Both the position numbers and the translations under genes were made by a program. From positions 1-48,355 of the forward strand of contig JAHEYU010000047.1 in NCBI GenBank assembly GCA_023251435.1: a stretch of 48,355 nt of DNA. The letters are read 5' to 3'. Below, piece after piece: positions 9,504 through 17,037 of the stretch (the first letter of the stretch is position 1; each line of letters opens with the position of its first letter). Under the pieces are notes generated by a model. It was not told where the DNA came from. It made no database searches and saw only the letters and a program-made list of their open reading frames with translations. The DNA is from Bacteroidota bacterium (lineage in GTDB: Bacteria; Bacteroidota; Bacteroidia; Bacteroidales; Prolixibacteraceae).

Positions 9504-9643
9504 GAGGCCATGTTTGAAGAAGAGTTATCAAATTGTAATACAGGCCTATAATCGCACCATTTTTTTCATCTGTTAATCCGGTTAATCATTTATTAATTAA
9601 AAATTATAGGCCCTCTACTACTTTTATTCTCAAAACATACGCT
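9504..9643 (+). promoter_or_regulatory. Largest intra-operon gap, with exclusive base-pairing options
   Basis: This 140-nt gap is the only sizeable one inside the 28-kb operon. GGCCTATAAT (9543-9552) is perfectly complementary to ATTATAGGCC (9603-9612) and encloses a 50-nt loop. AGGCC at 9505-9509 could pair instead with GGCCT at 9543-9547, ahead of a run of seven T. TACTTTTA at 9619-9626 matches seven of eight positions of the Bacteroidota minus-7 box TAnnTTTG, but no TTTG minus-33 box is seen at the right distance. An internal promoter or a transcript-processing structure is possible; neither is proven. Confidence 0.4.
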
Positions 9644-10921
9644 ATGAAGGACAAACTGTTTTTGATAGGACTATTAATGCTCTTATTCAATATTCATATT
9701 TCGGCCCAAACCAAACATGCTCCAAAAAGCAAATACATGAGTTATAAAGGGCTGGTTATGGCTGGTTATCAGGGCTGGTTTAATTGTGAAGGCGATGGCG
9801 CCAACCGCGGCTGGACTCATTACAATAAAAACGGGAAGTTTGAGGATGGAAGTTGCACCATCGACTTCTGGCCCGAAATGGACGAGTACAAGGTGAAATA
9901 CAAAACACCGTTTAAGTTCGCGGATGGTTCGCCGGCATACGTATTTAGTTCTTTCGATGAAAGCACAGTGGATTTGCATTTCAGGTGGATGAAAGAGTAT
10001 GGAATTGATGGTGTGTTTATGCAACGGTTCTTCTCTGTTCTTACAAGCAAGGAAAGGATGAATCACAACGATAAAGTTCTGGCTTCTGCCATAAAAGCTG
10101 CCAATAAATATGGAGTTGCTATTTGTTTAATGTACGATATTGGCAGCATGGACGACAGCAAATATAAACTGGTGATGGAAGATTGGAAGCATTTGGTTGA
10201 CGAACTGAAACTAACCAATCAGGGGAACCAAACAACTTACCTTTTTCACCATAACAAACCTTTGGTTGCCTTTTGGGGAATAAGCGCTGGAACCCGGGAA
10301 TCAGGTCACATCCCCGAGATTTTTAATATTATTGAATTCTTTAAAAACGATCCGGTTTATGGTGGTTGTTCCATTCATTTGGGAATTCCATCGCGCTGGA
10401 GAACCCTTGGATCGGATACAAAAGGCGACCCGCGATTGCACGAAGTTATTAAACAGGCCGATGTTGTTCATCCGTGGCTGGTTGGACGATATAATGAGGC
10501 AACTTATGAAGCTTACCGTCAGGAGAATATTATTGACGATGTAAAATGGTGTAAAGAAAATGGGAAATCGTATGCGCCAACTGTTTTTCCTGGCTTTTCG
10601 TGGCACAACATGAAGGGCGATCAGTCCGATAAAATTCCGCGTAATAAAGGTGAGTTTTACTGGAAACAGATTTCAGGAGCAATTAAAAGTGGCGCCGAAA
10701 TGCTGTATGTGGCCATGTTCGACGAAATTGATGAAGGTACGGCAGTTATGAAATGTACCCACAACGTTCCGGTTGGGAAAAGTGTTTTTGTTCCAATTGA
10801 AAAAGAAGTTCCATCCGATCACTATTTATGGTTGACCGGTATGGCAGGTAAAATGCTGCGTGGCGAAATACCTTTTTCAGAAAAAATGCCGGAAAGAAAA
10901 AATACGATAATTAAAAAATAA
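9644..10921 (+). CDS. Secreted GH99-like (GH71/99-like) glycoside hydrolase
   Basis: The 425-residue protein has a signal peptide (residues 1-22, ending ISAQ). Right after it comes a KYMSYKGLVMAGYQGWF block nearly identical to that in the protein at 241. Other shared segments are WMKEYGIDGVFMQRFF, PGFSWHN and MFDEIDEG (D360-E361...E364). E361 and E364 keep the three-residue spacing of the GH99 catalytic glutamate pair. The two short GH99-like proteins are close paralogues that have diverged in loops: this one has an extra NCEGDGANRGWTHYNKNG insert after GWF. Different loop lengths could mean different chain-length or sulfation tolerance. No sorting domain is present, so it is probably periplasmic. 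It opens the second block of the locus after a 140-nt gap. Confidence 0.8.
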   Translation: MKDKLFLIGLLMLLFNIHISAQTKHAPKSKYMSYKGLVMAGYQGWFNCEGDGANRGWTHYNKNGKFEDGSCTIDFWPEMDEYKVKYKTPFKFADGSPAYVFSSFDESTVDLHFRWMKEYGIDGVFMQRFFSVLTSKERMNHNDKVLASAIKAANKYGVAICLMYDIGSMDDSKYKLVMEDWKHLVDELKLTNQGNQTTYLFHHNKPLVAFWGISAGTRESGHIPEIFNIIEFFKNDPVYGGCSIHLGIPSRWRTLGSDTKGDPRLHEVIKQADVVHPWLVGRYNEATYEAYRQENIIDDVKWCKENGKSYAPTVFPGFSWHNMKGDQSDKIPRNKGEFYWKQISGAIKSGAEMLYVAMFDEIDEGTAVMKCTHNVPVGKSVFVPIEKEVPSDHYLWLTGMAGKMLRGEIPFSEKMPERKNTIIKK

Positions 10922-10945
10922 CGATCACCCAATAAAATCAAAACC

Positions 10946-12295
10946 ATGACTTCAAGAAGAAAATTTATTAAAAATGTAGCTGCAAGTTCAGCAGCTCTGG
11001 CAATTGGGGGCCTTGCCACAGGAATGTCGGCAAAAAGTTATCGCAATATAGTTGGGGCAAACGATCGTATCAACGTTGCCATGATCGGAGTTAACAGTCG
11101 TGGTAAAAGCATGTCGGGAACTTTTGCCAGTCAAAAAAATACAACTGTCGCCTGTATTTGTGATGTTGATGAAAGAGCTATTCCAAAAGCTGTTAAAGCT
11201 GCAATGGAAGTCAATTCGGCAGTCACACCGAAGTCGGAAAAGGATTGTCGCAAAGTATTGGAAGACAAAACGATTGATGCCATTTATATTGCCACGCCCG
11301 ACCATTGGCATGCCCCACTCACAATTATGGGTTGTCAGGCGGGCAAGCACGTTTATGTTGAAAAACCGGTAAGCCATAACCCGCACGAAGGCGAACTCAC
11401 CATTGCTGCTGCACGAAAATACAACCGCGTGGTTCAGATGGGTGCCCAGCGCCGTTCGGCTCCAATTCTAACACAAGGAATTGAAAAACTACATCAGGGA
11501 ATTATTGGCCGGGTTTATACCGCAAAAACCTGGTACACCAACGCGCGAAAATCAACTTTTCTTACACCCGGACCTGTTCCAACATGGCTCGATTATGAAC
11601 TCTGGCAGGGACCGGCTCCGCGTATGCCTTACAAAGAGGGGCTGATTCACTACAACTGGCATTGGTATTGGCATTGGGGAACTGGCGAAGCATTGAATAA
11701 CGGAACTCATGAAGTTGATGTGGCTCGTTGGGGGCTAGGTGTTGATTTTCCGACTCGCGTTACTTCGGTTGGCGGGCGTTATCATTATAAAGATGACTGG
11801 GAAACTCCCGACACACAAACCGTTGCGATGGAGTATCCCGGTGGTGTTTCCCTGGTTTGGGAAAGCCGGAACTCAAACGGCAGAAAAATTGAAGGTGCCG
11901 ACCGCGGGATTATTTTTTATGGCGAAAACGGAAGTTTGGATACCGGCGACGACAGCTATAAAGTTTACGACCTGAATGGGAAGCTGGTCAGCGAGGTAAA
12001 ATCGGAGTCGGTAGATACAGGTAACTTACAGGGGCGAAATACTGCCAGTCCAAGCTTAGCAATGGATAGCCTTCATGTTGCCGATTTCCTAGATGCAATT
12101 AGAAACAACCGCCGCCCAAACTGCGACGTGGAAACCGGATATAAAAGTGTACTAGCCATGCAATTGGGAAATATTTCGTGGCGTGTTGGCCGCGACCTGA
12201 ATATTGATTCCAAAAACGGGCACATCATCGGCGATAAGGATGCACAAAAATTATGGAGTCGGACCTATGAAAAAGGCTGGGAACCTAAAGTCTAA
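10946..12295 (+). CDS. Tat-exported Gfo/Idh/MocA family oxidoreductase
   Basis: The 449-residue protein begins TSRRKFIKN followed by a mild hydrophobic stretch with many alanines, a twin-arginine signal consistent with export of a folded, cofactor-loaded protein. A Rossmann segment (MIGVNSRG) follows at about residue 50, then EKPVSHNPHEG, the typical EKP motif of the family, and a GTHEVD segment in the C-terminal half with the likely catalytic histidine. Family members bind NAD(P) and oxidise or reduce sugars. Some, such as GH109, cleave glycosides through a keto intermediate. In this locus it probably works on a periplasmic mannose-containing oligosaccharide. The nearest potential partner is the exported TIM-barrel protein at 1527. 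The stop overlaps the region just before the next start (gap 4 nt). The exact reaction is unknown. Confidence 0.85.
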   Translation: MTSRRKFIKNVAASSAALAIGGLATGMSAKSYRNIVGANDRINVAMIGVNSRGKSMSGTFASQKNTTVACICDVDERAIPKAVKAAMEVNSAVTPKSEKDCRKVLEDKTIDAIYIATPDHWHAPLTIMGCQAGKHVYVEKPVSHNPHEGELTIAAARKYNRVVQMGAQRRSAPILTQGIEKLHQGIIGRVYTAKTWYTNARKSTFLTPGPVPTWLDYELWQGPAPRMPYKEGLIHYNWHWYWHWGTGEALNNGTHEVDVARWGLGVDFPTRVTSVGGRYHYKDDWETPDTQTVAMEYPGGVSLVWESRNSNGRKIEGADRGIIFYGENGSLDTGDDSYKVYDLNGKLVSEVKSESVDTGNLQGRNTASPSLAMDSLHVADFLDAIRNNRRPNCDVETGYKSVLAMQLGNISWRVGRDLNIDSKNGHIIGDKDAQKLWSRTYEKGWEPKV

Positions 12296-12299
12296 TGAC

Positions 12300-13844
12300 A
12301 TGAAACAAATCCATCAATTACTACTGATTCCAGGCATGATTTTTATCGTGGGACAGACAGGAAATACCTCGCTGGCTGGGAACAGCACGGGAGAAAAAGG
12401 CAAACAATTGGACAACCAACCCAATGTGATCTTTTTTTCAACCGATGACCTTAACGACTGGGTTTCTCCGTTGGGATACAGTCAGGCTAAAACACCAAAT
12501 TTAGACCGTTTGGCAAAACAGGGGGTGGTTTTTACATCTGCCCATGCGCCGGGTGTTTTTTGCGCTCCATCACGAACAGCTATTATGACCGGGTTAAACG
12601 CATCAACTACCGGCTGTTATGCTGAAGACCCTTTTCAATTCGATCATCCCAATTTGGTTACCTTGCAAATGGCCTTTAAACAAGGAGGATACAGTACCTA
12701 TGGCGCAGGTAAAATCTACCATCACCGGGGCGGATATCTCGATCAGCGTGGTTGGGACGAATATTTTTCCCGAAGTCGGGAAATGAGAGATTTGGGCTGG
12801 GAAATGAACAGTTATTACATGAAAGATGCTCCGCGCCCGGTCCCATTTCCTTATAGTCCTTATTCAGTTAAAAACACCAAAGGTGATGGTTCGGCATTGC
12901 ATCTTGAATGGGGACCAATTGCAAATGAAAAGGAAGACGATATGGTGGATGCCATACGCACAAACTGGGCATGTGATATCCTTCAGCAAAAACACGACAA
13001 ACCTTTCTTTCTTGCCTTGGGATTGTACTCACCCCACTATCCAAATTATGCCCCGCAAAAGTATTTCGACATGTATAACCTCGATTCAATCCAACTTCCT
13101 CAATATAAAGCAGATGACCTGGATGATCTTCCTGAAAAAATCCGAAAAAACATGACGAATCGCTCGAAACAGCATAAGGAGCTGGAAGAATTGGGTGCTT
13201 TAAAGGATGCAGTCCGCGGATATCTTGCTTCTGTTTCGTTCGCTGATGCTATGCTCGGACGCGTTCTGGATGCATTGGAGGCGAGTCCTGAAAAAAACAA
13301 TACGATCATTGTCTTTTGGAGCGATCAGGGATTTCATCATGGAGAAAAAATGCACTGGGGCAAACATACACTTTGGCAACGTACATCGCATGTTCCCTTT
13401 ATTTGGGCCGGAAAAGGGATTCCGAAAAATAAAAAAGTAAATACATCGGTTAGTCTGATTGATATGTACCCGACTTTTATTGAACTCTGTAATCTTCCGA
13501 AAGTAAAAGGAATTGAAGGTGTATCGCTGGTCTCTGCCCTGAAAAAGCCATCCCGATCAAAAGACAGAAACGTCTTTCTTCCGGGCAGTGAAAAAGGAAG
13601 CTATGCGGTAATCAATACAAATTGGCGGTACATTTCTTATTTCGATGGAGGTGAAGAATTGTACAATGTGAAGGAAGACCCTAATGAATGGTACAATTTA
13701 GCAGCGGATGAAAAATACAGACCAATTATGCAGGAGATGCAAAAATCAGCTCCTAAAGTATTTGCTCCTGAAGTCACTCCAAGAAATGAGTTGAAGCTGG
13801 TTATTGAAGGCGATTCGTTTCATTGGGAAAAAAAGAAGAAGTAA
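12300..13844 (+). CDS. S1-family sulfatase, iduronate-2-sulfatase-like (CAPSR)
   Basis: ATG 12300 gives 514 residues with a leader (about residues 1-27). The longer frame from 12204 would lie inside the preceding oxidoreductase gene and is rejected. D49-D50 and C88-A-P-S-R92 form the start of the active site. A later WSDQGFHHGEKMHWGKHTLW block supplies the second set of metal ligands and the lysine and histidine residues typical of S1 enzymes. The DDLNDW start and the LYSPHYPNYAPQKYFDMY segment parallel the sulfatase at 2455, which it matches in position before a GH92 gene. Formylglycine maturation is required. It probably acts in the periplasm on sulfate esters of the same glycan. Confidence 0.87.
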   Translation: MKQIHQLLLIPGMIFIVGQTGNTSLAGNSTGEKGKQLDNQPNVIFFSTDDLNDWVSPLGYSQAKTPNLDRLAKQGVVFTSAHAPGVFCAPSRTAIMTGLNASTTGCYAEDPFQFDHPNLVTLQMAFKQGGYSTYGAGKIYHHRGGYLDQRGWDEYFSRSREMRDLGWEMNSYYMKDAPRPVPFPYSPYSVKNTKGDGSALHLEWGPIANEKEDDMVDAIRTNWACDILQQKHDKPFFLALGLYSPHYPNYAPQKYFDMYNLDSIQLPQYKADDLDDLPEKIRKNMTNRSKQHKELEELGALKDAVRGYLASVSFADAMLGRVLDALEASPEKNNTIIVFWSDQGFHHGEKMHWGKHTLWQRTSHVPFIWAGKGIPKNKKVNTSVSLIDMYPTFIELCNLPKVKGIEGVSLVSALKKPSRSKDRNVFLPGSEKGSYAVINTNWRYISYFDGGEELYNVKEDPNEWYNLAADEKYRPIMQEMQKSAPKVFAPEVTPRNELKLVIEGDSFHWEKKKK

Positions 13845-13845
13845 T

Positions 13846-16110
13846 ATGAATCGAATTTGTAATAGAATTATAGGAATTGCAATACTTTCCGGATGTTTGG
13901 GATATTCTTCTTTTGCACAGGAGGATTTCACAAAATACATTGACCCAACCATCGGAAATGTATCTCAATTTCTGGTTCCTACTTATCCAACCATGCATTT
14001 GCCAAATCAAATGATTCGGATGTTCCCGGTAAAGCAGGATTATATTGCCGACCAGCTTGATGCTTTCCCGCTTCAGGTGGTAATGCATCGTACGGCCGGG
14101 ATTATGCAAATGAAAGTAACCCTTGGCGATATTACCCCAGATTCGTGGAAACAAAAAATGAATATCGACCATGATTTGGAAGTGGTTCATCCCTGGTTTT
14201 ATTCTACTTATTTAATTGATGACGACATCCGGGTAAGTTTTGCTCCCGGAGTAAAATCTGCTGTGTATAAAATTGACTTCCCAAAGGGGAAAAAGAGGAA
14301 CATCCTGATTCGTGGCAACGGGGAAATGACAAGTAAGATGAACGCCGATCAATCATTCAACCTAAAAGAAAAAATCGATTACAAAACCCGGGGTATTTTT
14401 CCTGAAACGCGCACAATGTTTGCCTATGTATATGCAGTTGTTACCGATGAAAAAAATCAACCTGTTCCTGGGGTAGACATGAAATTGGAAGAACAAAAAT
14501 TCGCTGTTGTTTTGCCTCCGGCTACAAATTCAACTGTATTTCTGAAATATGCAGTTTCATACATCAGTTATGACCAGGCAAAAATTAATTTCGAAAAAGA
14601 ACTAAGCCGTATTTCATTTGAAGAGTTAATTGCTTCGGGTAAAAAAGCCTGGGAAAAAGTTACCAACCAAATTGAAGTTCAGGGCGGCACCGAAGCGCAA
14701 AAAAGAACCTTCTACACATCGTTATACCGCACTTACGAGCGAATGCTCGATGTAAACGAGTATGGTAAATATTTTAGCGGTTACGATGGAAAAGTACATG
14801 AAAGCACTCGTCCGTTTTTTGTGGATGACTGGATTTGGGATACTTATCGTGCCACTCATCCTTTACGTACTATTTTGAATCCCGAGCTTCAAAACGACAT
14901 GTTAAATTCATACACTTTAATGTACGAACAAAGTGGTTGGATGCCTACTTTTCCGCAGGTTCACGGAAATCACATGTGTATGAACGCTTATCATTCGGCT
15001 TCAATTTTTATCGATGGCTATCGAAAAGGCTTGCGCGATTACGATATTGAAAAAGCCTACAAAGGCATTGAAAAAAACCTGATGGAAGGAACTTTTATTC
15101 CCTGGCGGCAGGGAACTCCGCGTCGGCCAATCGACGATTTTTATCACGAAAAGGGATATTTTCCATCCCTGAAAATTGGGCAGGCCGAGACCGAGCCACA
15201 AATGGATGGTTTTGAAAAACGCCAGCCGGTAGCGGTAAGCCTTGGTATAAGTTATGATTTTTGGTCGCTGGCTGAATTGGCAAAAGAATTGGGGAAAACC
15301 GAAGATTACAAAAGATATTCTCCAAAAGGCAAGGATTACAAGAACCTGTGGCACACCAAACATCGTTTGTTTATTCCCAAAGACGAAGATGGTGCGTGGT
15401 TGGACATTGACCCCAAATCGGCGGGCGGTAAGGGCTACCGCGAGTATTACGACGAAAACAACGGCTGGACTTATGCCTGGGATGTTCCACACGATATCGC
15501 CGGGCTAACTGAACTTTTGGGTGGGAAACAGGCTGCCGAAGCTCGCCTCGACCAGCTTTTCAGAGAGCCTTTGGGAATGCGTAAAAGTGAGTTTTATGTG
15601 GATGGTTCGAATTCAACGGGAATGGTCGGGCAATTTTCCATGGGCAACGAACCATCGTTCCATATTCCGTTCTTATACAACTACTTTGGTGCACCATGGA
15701 AAACCCAAAAACGTACCCGCTTTCTGCTCGATGTATGGTTCAAAGACAATATTTTCGGGATTCCGGGCGATGAGGATGGCGGCGGAATGTCTGCATTTGT
15801 GGTTTTCTCGTCCATGGGTCTTTACCCAGTAACTCCCGGATTGCCTTTTTACGATATCACAAGTCCGGTATTCGAAAAAACTAGCATTAAATTGAGCAAT
15901 GGTAAGACATTCACCGTTTTGGCCAAAGGTGCCAGCCGAACGAAAAAGTACATTCAGAAAGCATTTATAAACGGTTCAGAAATTAACAGCCCATTTATTA
16001 CTCACCAACAAATTATGGATGGTGGTACACTGGAATTGGTTTTAGATGAACTTCCAAACAAAGAGTGGGGGAAAGATGCGAAATTACCGGATTGGGAAAC
16101 AAAACATTAA
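13846..16110 (+). CDS. GH92 family glycoside hydrolase (divergent exo-alpha-mannosidase)
   Basis: ATG 13846, one base after the sulfatase stop, gives 754 residues with a signal peptide ending SSFAQ. The longer frame from 13804 overlaps the sulfatase and is rejected. Landmarks are IDPTIGN at the start of the beta-sandwich, WIWDTYRATHPL, GNEPSFHIPFLYNY (E602), and GDEDGGGMSAF (D642, D644). These aspartates and the glutamate fall where GH92 calcium and catalytic residues are expected. Like the paralogue at 3864 it has HLPN in place of the usual PFG segment and DGGG in place of DCGQ. It differs from that paralogue in the first 120 residues, so the two probably hydrolyse different linkages or decorated forms. 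It is likely periplasmic, as no sorting domain is present. Confidence 0.88.
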   Translation: MNRICNRIIGIAILSGCLGYSSFAQEDFTKYIDPTIGNVSQFLVPTYPTMHLPNQMIRMFPVKQDYIADQLDAFPLQVVMHRTAGIMQMKVTLGDITPDSWKQKMNIDHDLEVVHPWFYSTYLIDDDIRVSFAPGVKSAVYKIDFPKGKKRNILIRGNGEMTSKMNADQSFNLKEKIDYKTRGIFPETRTMFAYVYAVVTDEKNQPVPGVDMKLEEQKFAVVLPPATNSTVFLKYAVSYISYDQAKINFEKELSRISFEELIASGKKAWEKVTNQIEVQGGTEAQKRTFYTSLYRTYERMLDVNEYGKYFSGYDGKVHESTRPFFVDDWIWDTYRATHPLRTILNPELQNDMLNSYTLMYEQSGWMPTFPQVHGNHMCMNAYHSASIFIDGYRKGLRDYDIEKAYKGIEKNLMEGTFIPWRQGTPRRPIDDFYHEKGYFPSLKIGQAETEPQMDGFEKRQPVAVSLGISYDFWSLAELAKELGKTEDYKRYSPKGKDYKNLWHTKHRLFIPKDEDGAWLDIDPKSAGGKGYREYYDENNGWTYAWDVPHDIAGLTELLGGKQAAEARLDQLFREPLGMRKSEFYVDGSNSTGMVGQFSMGNEPSFHIPFLYNYFGAPWKTQKRTRFLLDVWFKDNIFGIPGDEDGGGMSAFVVFSSMGLYPVTPGLPFYDITSPVFEKTSIKLSNGKTFTVLAKGASRTKKYIQKAFINGSEINSPFITHQQIMDGGTLELVLDELPNKEWGKDAKLPDWETKH

Positions 16111-16122
16111 AACTGAATAACG

Positions 16123-17013
16123 ATGGTTTTATATCAATTTCGACAAAAACTAATTTGCAGTCTTTTCCTGATTTTACTAATTGCGGGAACTGTTTTTTGC
16201 CAAAAGAAAACTTCAAACGAGTCCTGGTTTTTTATTCAACTTACCGACCCTCAATTTGGTATGTTCGATAAGAATGCCAGCTTTGAAAAGGAAACTGTTT
16301 TGTATGAAAAAGCTGTTGCGAAAATCAATAATTTGAATCCTGATTTTGTGGTAATTACGGGTGATCTGGTGAACGATCAGCATTCTGTTTCACAGATAAA
16401 TGAATTTAAACGAATTACTGCAAAAATAAAGGCCTCGATTCCGGTTTACTATTCGCCGGGGAACCACGACATCGGACAGGTTCCAACTCCTGAAAGCCTC
16501 AAAAAATTCGAAAAGAACTACGGAAGCGACCGGTTTTCGTTCAAGCACAAAGGTTCATCGCTTATAGGTTTTAATACAGGTTTAATCAAAGCCAAATTGG
16601 AAAAACCAGAGCAGGAGCAATTTAACTGGCTATCAAAAAAGCTCCGGGAAAGTCGGAATTCACAGCATATTCTTCTTTTTACCCACTATCCGTTTTTCAA
16701 CAAAACGGTTGATGAACCTACCGCTTATTCAAACATTGACCTGGGTTTGCGCGAAAAGTACCTCGATTTATTCAGGAATAATAATGTAGCTGCTGTCTTT
16801 TCGGGGCACCATCACAACAACGGATATGCAACATACGGAAATGTACAATTGGTGACTACAAGTGCTTTGGGAAAACCATTGGGGAAAGCTCCTTCAGGAT
16901 TTAGGATTATAAACGTTTACAACGACAGCATAGAACATCAGTTTTATGGATTGGATGAATTGCCAAATAAAGAATCAGGAAAGAATGCGACCATTCCATC
17001 AATTTCAAATTAA
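16123..17013 (+). CDS. Exported calcineurin-like metallophosphoesterase
   Basis: The 296-residue protein has an N-terminal signal peptide (about residues 1-26). The five metallophosphoesterase motifs appear in order: LTDPQFG (D-x-Q, as in CPPED1/CSTP1-type enzymes, in place of D-x-H), GDLVND, GNHD, THYP and GHHHNN. It binds two metals and hydrolyses phosphate mono- or diesters. Its position in the middle of the sulfatase/mannosidase operon, 12 nt after a GH92 gene, suggests that it removes phosphate groups from the glycan or from a sugar phosphate released from it. Phosphorylated mannans exist in fungi, but the substrate here is inference. The fold and metal site are certain. Confidence 0.87.
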   Translation: MVLYQFRQKLICSLFLILLIAGTVFCQKKTSNESWFFIQLTDPQFGMFDKNASFEKETVLYEKAVAKINNLNPDFVVITGDLVNDQHSVSQINEFKRITAKIKASIPVYYSPGNHDIGQVPTPESLKKFEKNYGSDRFSFKHKGSSLIGFNTGLIKAKLEKPEQEQFNWLSKKLRESRNSQHILLFTHYPFFNKTVDEPTAYSNIDLGLREKYLDLFRNNNVAAVFSGHHHNNGYATYGNVQLVTTSALGKPLGKAPSGFRIINVYNDSIEHQFYGLDELPNKESGKNATIPSISN

Positions 17014-17037
17014 ACTTTTACTTAACTACAAGCCGGT

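Noticed and set aside
15001-15492. 163-residue minus-strand frame inside the second GH92 gene
   Set aside because: Shadow of the coding strand; no recognisable domain.
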